Source: Eutreptiella sp. 'Long Island Sound 2002'
Lineage: Eukaryota > Euglenozoa > Euglenophyceae > Eutreptiales > Eutreptiaceae
Direction: 5' to 3'
Assembly: GCA_964036045.1 (NCBI GenBank)
Contig: OZ038392.1
Span: 18,342,612-18,406,611 of the forward strand
Length of the DNA stretch: 64,000 nucleotides
Part shown: positions 27,551 through 37,422 of the stretch, in pieces
How positions within the stretch are numbered: the stretch's first letter is position 1
Layout: every line of letters starts with the position of its first letter
Notes under the pieces: generated by a model
What the model saw: only the letters and a program-made list of their open reading frames with translations
The model's database searches: none
What the model was told of the DNA's origin: nothing
Made by a program: the position numbers and the translations under genes

Positions 27551-27591
27551 CGGGGACGCTCTGGTGGCACCCAAGACCTGGTGTTTTGGGT
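27548..27591 (+). promoter_or_regulatory. Candidate UGA-CGG readthrough signal between gag and pol (element B)
   Basis: The gag stop reads TTC-TGA-CGG-GGA and the following ten codons are open into pol in the same frame. UGA followed by CGG is the context used by tobravirus-like readthrough stops. A potential hairpin, ACCCAA (27,569-27,574) with TTGGGT (27,586-27,591), lies 18 nt downstream of the stop. Readthrough is inferred, not shown. Confidence 0.65.
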
Positions 27592-30500
27592 ACGTATCCG
27601 ACTAGGGGGACGTGAATACCTGGGGGTACTGGATACTGGCGCCACAATATCGATAGTGGCCAAGAAAATTTTACCTTGTGGGAGCCTGAAGAACACCATG
27701 ACCACCGCCGCTATACGGATGGGGGATGGACATGTGGTGCACAGCTGCGGGGACTGCGAAGTGGAGGTACCTATGGGCTCCAGGACTATCGCCCATCGGT
27801 TCTATGTGATGGACACTGATGCCTTCGACTTTGTACTGGGTACTGACTTCTTCGTGCAGCACTCCCAGATACAATCCCTGACGCTGCAAGCGCCCTACCT
27901 CCTGTACGTGGACCACGGCAGTGGCAGAGAGTCTGTGCCACTGGAGCAGTCGGAACATACCTCGAGTTACCTGAGACTATCGAAGGAGGAGCCCTCGAAC
28001 ATGATGGCGGCCTCCAAAACTGAGGACTATCAACTATTGGGGGAAGTCCTAGACCAAGGTCTGAAGGAGTTGGGTTACTCTCGAGAAGACCTAAGTGTGG
28101 AACTGTTCGCCAGCGACAAGCAGCATGTACTGGACCTATACTGCAGCAAGGGGAAGAACTGCAGCTACAAATTTTACTGGCCCTCTTTCGGGATGGCCTA
28201 CGGGAACCCCAGATTCAGTGAACTGGGGAAGGTGCTGACCAAGGTGGCCTTGGAACGTTCCCGTATGGTCCTGTGTTCCCCCGATTGGGAAGCCCATGGG
28301 GGCAACGAGTACTGGCGAACCCTCCTTGACAAGCTGACTATCAGCTCTGTGCGGTTACCTGATGAGGCCATCTACGTGCCTCTGGGACGCAAGACGCCCA
28401 TTGGGAAGCCCGGATGGAGGAGTATGCTCAGGGTGGTGGACGGAAGTCTTACCACCATCCCCTGGGAAGACCTGGACCCTACTCTGGTCCAGGCTATACA
28501 ACGAGAAAGCGATGGACTCGCCTTGGGTGACTTGAAGGATCGTCTACGACCTCAAGATGCTGTTGAAACTACACCCGGAGGAGATGAGTACGTCGTGACT
28601 GACACCAACGCCCCCAACTCTCCCTGTCATGTACCTGTTCCTGATGGAGTCTCTGAGTGTGGACTATCTGAGCTACCTAGCTCTATCCACTCAGACGACG
28701 AAACTGAGCACGACGCCTTCTTCGTGCAGACTGCGGTGGAAGAAGTGGAGAACGCCGAGTACGTCGCCCCACTAAAACCCCTACTCTCCATGAGGGTGGA
28801 AGACCCCGTGGATGAAGAGCTGGACCCTCGATCCAGGCTCAGGGAGTATGTGGATTCCAAGAGGAAGTTGGTGGCGAAAGAGCTATGCTACGCGAAGCCT
28901 ACCCGCAGCTCGTGGCCACTGAAGCAAGGACGTATGGGAGACCTATCCCAACTGAAGGAGGACCTCGAACAGAAGATCACCACCTGGCAAAGGGAGGTAG
29001 ATCTCAAGCTCATGAAGAGCGTATGGGGTGCCCATGTGAGGACCCCAGATGAGGACGACCTCTCGGAGGAATGTGTATGTGAACCCCCTAAAGCGTGCCT
29101 ATGTTGCCATCGTCCACCGGAGATGGTTGAGCAAGACCTTCTGTATGCCTACCAAGGGCTGAAGGATGCTACCGCGGGCGAAGAGTCGGTGGAGGACCAC
29201 CTCCCGACGTCTATTCAAGGGGCTAGCAACTTACACTCCGACGAGGACATGGAGGACAAGATCAAGGTACTGGACCCGCGGGTGCAAAAGCTGATAAGGA
29301 CCTATCTGGAGGTGTTCGGAGAACTACCCCCTCCAGCCTCATGCGACAAGCTGGTACAGATGGACCTCAAGCTGAAACCCGAGTTCGTGGGTCACAAGAT
29401 CCGGAGGAGACCCTATCCAGCTCCTAAAGAGCAGGCCGACGAGATTGAGCGACAGATACAAGAATGTATCGACGCTGGCCTAGTCCTGGAGTACAAGGAT
29501 GGGGACTACCCCCTACACTGCAGCCCCTGTTTCCTGGTGGCTAAACCTGGGTCTACAGCCAAACGGCTGGTAGTGGACTATGGAGAGCTGAACAAGAAGA
29601 CGCTGAACCACTCAGGGTCCATTCCCAATATGGAGTCTACCCTGGAGAAGATAGCCTCCTGTCGCTACAAGACCAAGATGGACAAGCGAAGTGGATTCTG
29701 GCAAGTGGACCTGACGCCCAACGCGCAGGAACTACTGGCCTTCATCACCCCTCAGGGGAGGGTATTCAAGTGGAAGGTCATGCCATTCGGCGTGGCTAAC
29801 GCCCCCGCTCTGTTCCAAGAGCTGATGAACAAGATCTTGTCCATCCTACGACGGAGACCTAAGGTGCAGGAGCTCATATCCCGTGGGGCCCAGATGGAGG
29901 CTCACATCGACGATGTATGCCTCGGGACCAATACCCAGGAGGATCACCTAATCCTCTTGGGTGAGTTCTTTGCGGTCTGCCAGGAGAACCACACACGACT
30001 CAAGCTGGAGAAGTGTGAGTTCATGCAGGAGACCATGCAGTACCTGGGGTTTGACGTTGGCTATGGGTGGTGGACCCCAGCGGCCTCTAAGGCCAAACCC
30101 CTGATGGATGCCAAGGTACGACACGAAGACCCCAAGAAAGGACTTCATGATGTACGCAGTTTCATTGGGGCGTGCAACTTCTATCGCCGCCACATCAAAA
30201 ACTTCACCTACACCAGCGCGGTACTGACTGACTTGATCAAGAAGAGTACTACTTGGCGCTGGGGCCCACAAGAGCAACAAGCGTTTGACGAGCTCAAAGA
30301 CAAGGTAGCCAACGCCAAGTGCTTGGGCGTGCCTAGGGCACAAGGGGAGATTACCCTGGTGACCGACGCCAGCAATGTGGGAGGTGGTGGAACGTTGTTC
30401 CAGTGGCAAGCACTAGAGAAGGAGGAGTTCGACTCGGCCATTTCCCAATGGGGGACGGAAGGTCTCAACCGAGATGGAACCCTCAAGCACAGCTACCCTG

Positions 30501-32479
30501 ACGACAAGTGGGTCCTAGTACCTCTGGGCCACTGGAACTGGAAGTGGAACCAGGCCAGGGGGAACTACTCCACCTATGAGCAGGAACTGCTCGCGGGTAT
30601 GCTGGTGCTATCCTCACAAGCACGACTGTTGGGGAGTAACCCTGTGGTCTGGCTATGCGACCAAGAACCGGTCCGCAGTTTCCAGAAGGGCCCCCCACCT
30701 GAGAAGGCCAAGCTACGTCGCTGGTGGACCTACCTCAGTCAACTACGGCTGACGGTACACCATATCCAGGGAGTGAAGAACGAGTGTGCCGACTACATCA
30801 GCCGCAACAACTTCGACGCCCTGATTGGTGCCCGGTCTGAAGCGTTGGCTAAGGAAGCGTTCAGCCGTATGGACGTACACCTGGACCTGAACATGACCAT
30901 GATACGCCCGCTGGATGGACTCCAACAATCGGAGTACCTACAGGAGTTTGGGGATATCTACCGGCGCCTGGAGAAACGCCTTGAACCCCTCCTGGTCAAC
31001 CAAGACCAGTGGAAGCGGGACAAGAGCTACCTCTGGCACGAGGACCGCATCGTGGTGCCTAGTGACCGAGTCCCAGCGCTGCTGAAGTGGACCCATGAGT
31101 CCAGTGGTCATGTGGGTGCTGACCGTACCCTGAGGCTGTTCAAGCAGTGGTTCCACACTACGTGGACTGACGACCAGCTGCGGAAGACGCTCCTGCCTAT
31201 CGTGGACAAGTGCCCGTGCAGGTCCTGTAAACCAGGGGATATCAGGGACAGAGGTCTCTACTCGACCCTGCCCATCCCTCACTGTGCTAACAGTGTTCTA
31301 TACGTGGACTACACGGAGATGCCGAAGTTCGGGGGCTATGACTTCGCCCTCGTGGTAACCTGTGGGTTGACCAGGTTTACCAGGGTGTTCCCATGTACCA
31401 AGCACATTACCGGAGAGGAGACTATCAAGATACTCCTGGAGGAGTGGTTTTGTGTCTATGGGGCGCCCAAGGAGATCAACTCCGATGAGGACGTACGAGT
31501 ACGCTCAGATACTGGCTGGTACAAGAGGGTCCTGAGGTCCCTCAATGTCCAGGTGTCTACGGGGATTCCCTACTCTCACACGAGCAACCCCCTATGTGAG
31601 CGACAGATTCGTGTCCTGAAGGAGAACGTCAGGATATGGTGCAAAACTGAACGCACCAGAGACTGGGTGAGACTACTCCCCGTCATATCCTTGATGATGA
31701 ACTCCCAAGAGAGTTCAGCTACTGGCTACTCGCCACATGAGCTATTCATGGGGCGCCCGGCGTGGTTCCTACATGCCCCCTATCCAGAGGACACCCATTC
31801 TTCTGTGGGTGAATGGGTCCAAGAGCAACAAGCGAAGGTGGACAAGGCCAAGGCTATGCTCCAGAGAGTGAGGGAGCGTCAGTGGAACAAGAAGAACAAG
31901 CACCGTGTACCGGCCACCTACCAAGAAGGGGACTGGGTGCTGGTGCACCACAGTCGACTACCCGCCTGGCCACGCTCTACCAGCGATGACCCATACTTCG
32001 GGCCGTACAAGATCCTATCTGTGGATGGACACCGTATCACCGTGCGGTGTTCTCCCCGTCTAGGGGGGACCCTGGTGTGCGCCGCTCAACACCTGAAGCG
32101 CTACCATGATCCTGAAGACCTCTGTGGGGAGGAGTGGGAGCTGAACGACGAGGAAATCGCCGCTCTGGACCTACAAGGGGCTGCCAGCCCTATGGAAGTT
32201 GAAGGTGAACTCCCCGACATGAACGCCGAGGAGATGGCTAAGGAGGGCTTCTACCTGGTGAAGTCTGTCCTACGCCACCGCTATCGCCAGGGTTGGCGCT
32301 TCCTCACCCTCTGGGAAGGGTTTGGAGTCGAAGAGGCCACCTGGGAGCCCTTCTCTGCATTTGTTCTACCTGAGGGACGCCTAAACTCAGTTCTGGTTGA
32401 CTACTTGTCCCAGAACAACCTTGGTGAGTTGTTGAGGCTCGCTGAGACGCTTGCCTCCAAGAATAAAGCTAGGGACTGA
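27551..32479 (+). CDS. pol: Element B pol (protease, methyltransferase-like block, RT, RNase H, integrase, chromodomain)
   Basis: About 1,642 codons in the gag frame, ending at TGA 32,477-32,479. The first initiator-like codon is GTG at 27,581, so it is best read as a Gag-Pol extension. Protease: VLDTGATISIV near residue 30 and FVLGTDFF near 95. A block at about 180-285 (ELFAS ... GNPRF ... CSPDW) resembles Dam-like methyltransferase-type domains of DIRS-like retroelements. RT at about 670-840 uses HIDD near 785 instead of YxDD. RNase H begins near LVTDASN (about 936). Integrase has an HHCC finger (HESSGH ... CRSC, about 1,178-1,225) and D, D, E at VDYTEM, NSDEDV and PLCERQ. A chromodomain (LWEGFG, TWEP) is at about 1,565-1,625. 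Confidence 0.9.
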   Translation, partial: RGRSGGTQDLVFWVRIRLGGREYLGVLDTGATISIVAKKILPCGSLKNTMTTAAIRMGDGHVVHSCGDCEVEVPMGSRTIAHRFYVMDTDAFDFVLGTDFFVQHSQIQSLTLQAPYLLYVDHGSGRESVPLEQSEHTSSYLRLSKEEPSNMMAASKTEDYQLLGEVLDQGLKELGYSREDLSVELFASDKQHVLDLYCSKGKNCSYKFYWPSFGMAYGNPRFSELGKVLTKVALERSRMVLCSPDWEAHGGNEYWRTLLDKLTISSVRLPDEAIYVPLGRKTPIGKPGWRSMLRVVDGSLTTIPWEDLDPTLVQAIQRESDGLALGDLKDRLRPQDAVETTPGGDEYVVTDTNAPNSPCHVPVPDGVSECGLSELPSSIHSDDETEHDAFFVQTAVEEVENAEYVAPLKPLLSMRVEDPVDEELDPRSRLREYVDSKRKLVAKELCYAKPTRSSWPLKQGRMGDLSQLKEDLEQKITTWQREVDLKLMKSVWGAHVRTPDEDDLSEECVCEPPKACLCCHRPPEMVEQDLLYAYQGLKDATAGEESVEDHLPTSIQGASNLHSDEDMEDKIKVLDPRVQKLIRTYLEVFGELPPPASCDKLVQMDLKLKPEFVGHKIRRRPYPAPKEQADEIERQIQECIDAGLVLEYKDGDYPLHCSPCFLVAKPGSTAKRLVVDYGELNKKTLNHSGSIPNMESTLEKIASCRYKTKMDKRSGFWQVDLTPNAQELLAFITPQGRVFKWKVMPFGVANAPALFQELMNKILSILRRRPKVQELISRGAQMEAHIDDVCLGTNTQEDHLILLGEFFAVCQENHTRLKLEKCEFMQETMQYLGFDVGYGWWTPAASKAKPLMDAKVRHEDPKKGLHDVRSFIGACNFYRRHIKNFTYTSAVLTDLIKKSTTWRWGPQEQQAFDELKDKVANAKCLGVPRAQGEITLVTDASNVGGGGTLFQWQALEKEEFDSAISQWGTEGLNRDGTLKHSYPDDKWVLVPLGHWNWKWNQARGNYSTYEQELLAGMLVLSSQARLLGSNPVVWLCDQEPVRSFQKGPPPEKAKLRRWWTYLSQLRLTVHHIQGVKNECADYISRNNFDALIGARSEALAKEAFSRMDVHLDLNMTMIRPLDGLQQSEYLQEFGDIYRRLEKRLEPLLVNQDQWKRDKSYLWHEDRIVVPSDRVPALLKWTHESSGHVGADRTLRLFKQWFHTTWTDDQLRKTLLPIVDKCPCRSCKPGDIRDRGLYSTLPIPHCANSVLYVDYTEMPKFGGYDFALVVTCGLTRFTRVFPCTKHITGEETIKILLEEWFCVYGAPKEINSDEDVRVRSDTGWYKRVLRSLNVQVSTGIPYSHTSNPLCERQIRVLKENVRIWCKTERTRDWVRLLPVISLMMNSQESSATGYSPHELFMGRPAWFLHAPYPEDTHSSVGEWVQEQQAKVDKAKAMLQRVRERQWNKKNKHRVPATYQEGDWVLVHHSRLPAWPRSTSDDPYFGPYKILSVDGHRITVRCSPRLGGTLVCAAQHLKRYHDPEDLCGEEWELNDEEIAALDLQGAASPMEVEGELPDMNAEEMAKEGFYLVKSVLRHRYRQGWRFLTLWEGFGVEEATWEPFSAFVLPEGRLNSVLVDYLSQNNLGELLRLAETLASKNKARD
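28080..28410 (+). other. Methyltransferase-like domain within element B pol
   Basis: Residues encoded here show ELFAS, then GMAYGNPRF, then VLTKVALERSRMVLCSPDW. The order and spacing recall the FAS ... NPPF ... P-W block of Dam-like N6-adenine methyltransferase-type domains described from DIRS-like retroelements. The catalytic-type NPP(Y/F) is NPRF, so activity is doubtful. The assignment is from memory of the family pattern. Confidence 0.45.
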
Positions 32480-34706
32480 ACCTTACCCTTACCTGCCAAA
32501 GCGTATGTGTGAGTGTGCTAGTCCTAAGGTCCTGAGAGCAAGCCGCAGAAGTGGTGTCCTAATTATACCCAAGTCTGCGCCCTTGCTAAACCTGGAGGGT
32601 TGGCTTATTGATGCCACGGGGTACGCCCCGGGTCTCCCCTCCCCTATGCGCCCAATTTCTGTGCTGGCGCAAAACCTTGGGGGAATACCCAGAGTGTTAA
32701 TCCAGGTATTATTTTCCCTACCTACCTGTCTACTAAAGGGAGGGGTGGCCAAAAGCTATGAAGGCATGCAAAACGCCTGTTTGCTATGTGGCCAAAAACA
32801 CTAACCTAACCCACTGTCACAGCCCACCAACCCAGCTAAAATTGCAGGAAAAGGGTGGGACAGTGACACGCCCCCTACAGGTCCTACACACCCTACAGAG
32901 GCACCATCCTGGTGGGCGAGCGCTGGGCAACTGGCTCTAGCCCCCACGCAGGACTACCACTCCTACACGCACACTCTACTTGGCGTTGCGAAGAGGAAGT
33001 TCTCGAGGGTCCTAGCGACCCACCTGTGAAATGACAAGAGAACACAGCGCTACTAAGCAACTGTGGCCTCACAAAGGACGCCACAACGCGTTTCCCCTGC
33101 AAGGGCTTGGAGGGAAGGAGTGCTCTCGTGTGCAAGGCGCAGATGTCGATGAAGTCGGACTCCCTGCTCTGCCACAGGCGGAGCGGAGTTACTTGTTTGT
33201 GTGATCTGCGCCCCTGTTTAGCAGGGCATAAAAAAATGCTGCTGCACCACTCACCCTACCTGCCCACCTGTAAAACAAAGGCAAATGAAAGGGCGTTTGC
33301 GGCGGAGGAACCAAGGCACACTCCAGGTATTATACCCTTCTCAGTGTGCCCTATAATACGCTGTCCGCAAACACGCTGCATGGAGCAGCTACCCTTATCA
33401 AGCAAGCAAGCGTTAAGGGACTCCTCAGGTTCTCTTAAAGAACGTACCGAGGAGCCCCTGGGTAGCCTAAACAAGGTTTACCGTGCGCACTTCGCGTGGC
33501 CTACCCTTTAATGCGTGTGTGCATGCACGACTATGCACAATCACGTTGGGCAAACCTGCCCATCTCCACAACAATCTTGACTCCACCAGGGGGTGGCCCC
33601 GCCTGGGCGTACCTACCTTACCTACCGCTGGGAAGTGAAGCAAGGAGAGAAAACAAAAGGGGCGCACGCGAAGAACGTTGCTATGCACTTGTGTGTATGA
33701 CTAATCACCCTGATCTGACCGCTAATCATCTGCAATCTTTCTAATCAATCCCTCTACCGCGTCCTATCGTGGTTATCGTTGTTAACGCTGCTACACGACT
33801 CGTTCACGGAGACACGAGACGAGCAATGTGTATGCGGCATGCAAGACGAGCATACCTGTAGTTTATACCTGATTCATTGAAGTCTTTTCAATTGATTTTC
33901 GAATTCTTGAATTTTTGAAGCTTCTATTAGTGTGGGTGGAATCTGTATGTTTGTTTATTAATGTGTGTCTCGTCATTTTCAAGACTACGTGATACATACG
34001 TTTATAATTCCATTATTTTTCCATTTTCCGGCGCTTCGCTAGGAGCCGCGCTTAAAAAATCCAGAGATGACTATAATTTCTATAAAAATGTGCTGAAGAT
34101 GCACAATTGGATTCTACTCAGGTGTGTCGTTTCAGAAAAATTCTGCGCCGTCATTTGACGGATTTTGGTGTCGTCGCTCCGTTTTTGCGTGGATTCGTCC
34201 ATAATTCTCCCATTCCTGCCTCTGCAGATACCCACGCGCAGCCTCGCTGAGTAGGCCTTGTTCGGGCCGAAACGCAGGTGCCTGGAGAGACTGAGCAGAA
34301 CCAAGACCCCACCAAGGGGCAAATTAATTTCTTTTCGACTCCCTACGCCCTAAGACAGGTCACAGGTCGCCAGCAGGTTTACGAGAACCCATGCGAGTGT
34401 GTATAATGTGTCTTGCGTTTGGGTTGTGTCGACGCTGCGTCTTGGAGGAAGGGATGCATATGCACATTTTTGGCATGCTCCCAATCTAACCCAACCAAGC
34501 CACAGGAGCCCCGGCAGCGCCAAGAGCGCTGAGTCTTCTGTAGGAAACTGTACAATCAGAGCAGCAAAAGGACGCCAGCCATGGTGAGCGCCCATTTTTC
34601 AGTGTGAGGGAGACTGTAGGTATTTTAAAGTAGATGTGGAAACCAAGGAAAGGCCAAGAAAAATTCCCTTTTTCCTAAAATGCGACAGTGGTGGCCACCA
34701 CAGCAC
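32480..34706 (+). other. Long 3' non-coding region of element B
   Basis: About 2.2 kb between the pol stop and the PPT with no supported gene. It starts GC-moderate, becomes AT-rich around 33,860-34,160, and contains scattered motifs such as CAAGCAAGCAAG (near 33,400). It may be 3' UTR, captured host DNA or remains of a lost ORF. Neither LTR shares it. Confidence 0.5.
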
Positions 34707-34714
34707 AAGGGGGG
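34707..34714 (+). promoter_or_regulatory. Polypurine tract of element B
   Basis: AAGGGGGG lies immediately before the right LTR start at 34,715, where the plus-strand primer of LTR elements is expected. Confidence 0.75.
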
Positions 34715-35531
34715 AGTAAGAAAAAGTGCTTTTCCATTGCTTTAGGACATACTCTAGTTGTATTAGAGATGCACTGAGCAACCATGCATTTTTATCTTAG
34801 TATTGGTCCAGCCAAAAGTGGTGAGAACACATTTTGACCTATGGAACCAAACACCCAATCAGGATATGGAGTGGACCCCTTAATCCCCTTTCAATCAGAA
34901 GTAAAACACCTTTTCCTGAGTTGACTGAGCACTGACATACCTAAGGTAGAGCCTATGAATTTATCTATGTTTTTCCATGAATACTTATCTGCCCTAGTGG
35001 TATGCACCATAGGGGGTTAGGCACCTCTTTTTGAGAGGTCCTGGGTTCAATTCCTGGTCAGCCTAACTAAGTAGGAAGATCCCATGTGAGTAGGAAGATC
35101 CCATGTGACATGGCAGTGACCTCATCGCCACATACCATGCCACCTCAGCACATATGGGACCCAAAACAAAGAGTGCACATCTCCTAAGATGGCACTATGG
35201 AGAGAGAGTGATCCTGAGGCAGTTTTCTAACTCTTTTCCCAAAACATTTCAGCTATCTCTGTGGATATGCATTCATTTGTATCCTGAGTTGCAGTTTCTG
35301 TGAATATCTAATCATCTTTCACTGTTTACACTGCAGCCCTTCATGCTTTGATCCTGAATTACCTTCTCTTTGCATACTGTTGGCTTGGGCTATCCTGGAT
35401 TGAGTTGGCTTTACTGTATTTCAACAAACAAAAGCTTTTCATCATCCAAAACCAGCAGCAGGACACCCTACAGCAACAACAAGCAGCAGGAGAAGCAAAA
35501 ACACAGTGCTGAAAACACTATAAACTTTTCT
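34715..35531 (+). repeat. Element B 3' LTR (817 bp)
   Basis: Right LTR with the same length as the left. Only two substitutions were seen by direct reading (T at 34,731 versus G at 24,150; A at 35,070 versus C at 24,489). It carries the same tRNA-like segment, with its B-box at 35,044-35,054. Confidence 0.92.
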
Positions 35532-35536
35532 CAGCA
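35532..35536. repeat. Target-site duplication of element B, right (CAGCA)
   Basis: Matches 24,129-24,133 exactly and abuts the LTR end. Confidence 0.85.
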
Positions 35537-36480
35537 AGACAGCACCCATAGCCATGAGTGAGACCTAGGTTAGACAGACACTGGTGTATGGATGTGGTTA
35601 CTGACACAGACACCCCTAGAAAGATGAGATTGTAACACTGTAGCAGACTGAGAGTGGCAGTGTCACCGGTTTACCACATGTGACAGCCTGCCCAAGACAG
35701 TCTGGCTGCATTTGTACTGGAAAATTGGAAGAAAGCAAAGAAGCAAGACCACCCAAATTCACAGGTTGAGCTACTGAACAGAGCAGTCGACAGCACTGAC
35801 TGAGGTGTTGCTGTGAAGCTGGCCACTTTTGGTGTAGTGGAGACGCAGCGTCATCAGCGCAGTCAGAAGGCACACAGGGTTTCTATTCCTCTTCACCTGT
35901 AAGGCTGACCTGCCAGAACAGAGCACCCTGAAATACTGGAGGTCTACTTCCCTTTCCACCTGAGAGCAGTTCAGAGAGCAGCAGCAGCAACCGAGAGACA
36001 CACACACTCCAAGAGAGAGTCGGAGTGTAGTTAGTGAGAGAGGACTGAGAGGAGGAAAAGGGAAAAATGAGAGGTTAGTCAGGGAGAGTTTTTTTCACAT
36101 GGAACCCCCCTAGGGCACCAGCGTGTCCACTAACAAAAACCGTGAGAGACAGTGAGAGACTGAGAGGAAGGACAGAGGCACACAACAGTGAGGGACTGAG
36201 TGTTGCATCATCCTACCTGGCAGAGTGAATAGCCCAGCCTGGCAGCTTCCTGTGTGGTCAGCTGGCCAACTGGGGGTCCAGACTGTTTCTTTGGGAGATG
36301 CAGTCGCCAGTAGATGCTAGCAGCATGCGACACCCAACAACCAGCACTGGTATGTATTGCCTGCCTGACTGGATAAGAGGGCACCATCCCTAGGACTGGC
36401 GTGTCAATGTGAAGTGAGACACGAAGCAAGCTGACCGCTAAGTGTTGCAGACAATGCAGAGTGCAAGAGTATCATGCCTG
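35537..36480. other. Unassigned sequence right of element B; GAGA-rich tract
   Basis: Pre-insertion continuation of 23,484-24,133. It is AG-rich between about 35,990 and 36,200, with repeated GAGAGAC, GACTGAGAGGA and AGTGAGAG words. No open frame of convincing composition is seen. GGAGACGCAGCG near 35,840 resembles GGAGATGCAGCG near 24,090 on the other side of the insertion. Confidence 0.45.
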
Positions 36481-37422
36481 CATCATGGTCATCATAGTAT
36501 GGTTACTGTAACGGTATGAGCATGCCATGGTGAGAATCGGGTTCGGATCGCTCGCTAGCGAACGCGTGCGCGCGGCATTGGGCCGCATGTTCATTTATTC
36601 ACACGGAAGACCAGGACTTGGATCCTGCGGCGTTTTCATGAAAATTACGAGGCGTTCATGACCTTCAATTTTTTGCAAAACGATGTACACAAAAAACGCA
36701 GCGAACGACGCAAATCGGAATCTACCCCCGAAGAATCACATGCCATGTTTCATGGTACATGTGTACGAGTTGTATTGTAATCTAAAGTAAGTATAGTGGT
36801 GCATAGTATATCATTGGTTTATCATGCACATGGGTTCGGTTAGTAATATCTATTGAGTGTATTCTAGCTTTATCGGACACTTTGTAAATAGGGAGGGCTT
36901 ACAACCCTTAGCCCTAGTGATGTTAGATCTTCTGAATGTAGTGTGTGAGTAAAATGTACACATTTCATGTAATTTAGTAATAATCTAGAGGTAAGGAATA
37001 TTGCATGTTAGTTGGATAAGTTAGTGTAAAGTATGGTGAAGTGATTTACATGAAAATAGGCTGAATTTGGTGTTCACAACCCGTTCAGGGGCCTTAGGGT
37101 TAGTTGAATAACTATGGCCCAATAGTAATGTATTTAGTAACGTATCTTTAGTAGCCTTAATTGAGACCCTAACTTCACATTTGCAGGGGTCTTATGCTGT
37201 GATCTTGTCATATCTTGGACTTCATCATTCTACAAGTTGCTACTGTCCAAGACGATATCAAATTGGTGAATTTGGTATATTGGCGTTGGTTGTGCTTTGT
37301 CTTGGGCGTGGTGATCAAGGGATTTCATTTGGAAGTTGTTTGGTTATTGTATTAAAGTGATTTGAAACAGTTTTGGTGATTATTCGGATTTTTGTCATTT
37401 ACTTGGAAATCAATTGGACAAA
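36481..37422 (+). other. AT-rich region upstream of the element C gag-like gene
   Basis: About 940 bp with no gene. An 80-bp GC-rich stretch (36,535-36,595) is followed by AT-rich DNA with many TAGT/GTATAGT words. It could be the 5' LTR and leader of element C or a host promoter and 5' UTR. Without a second copy in the window the LTR cannot be proved, and no convincing primer-binding site was found. Confidence 0.35.

Larger units (their letters stand above)
24134..35531 (+). mobile_element. Element B: complete LTR retrotransposon (Ty3/Gypsy-type, chromodomain)
   Basis: An 11.4-kb element with two 817-bp LTRs (24,134-24,950 and 34,715-35,531), a PBS at 24,950, a gag-pol frame 25,049-32,479, a PPT at 34,707-34,714 and a CAGCA target duplication. 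Pol order is protease, an unusual inserted block, RT, RNase H, integrase, chromodomain, which supports Ty3/Gypsy. The LTRs differ at two positions (24,150/34,731 and 24,489/35,070), about 0.24%, so the insertion is recent. LTR termini are AG...CT rather than the common TG...CA. A 2.2-kb non-coding stretch separates pol from the right LTR. Confidence 0.93.
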
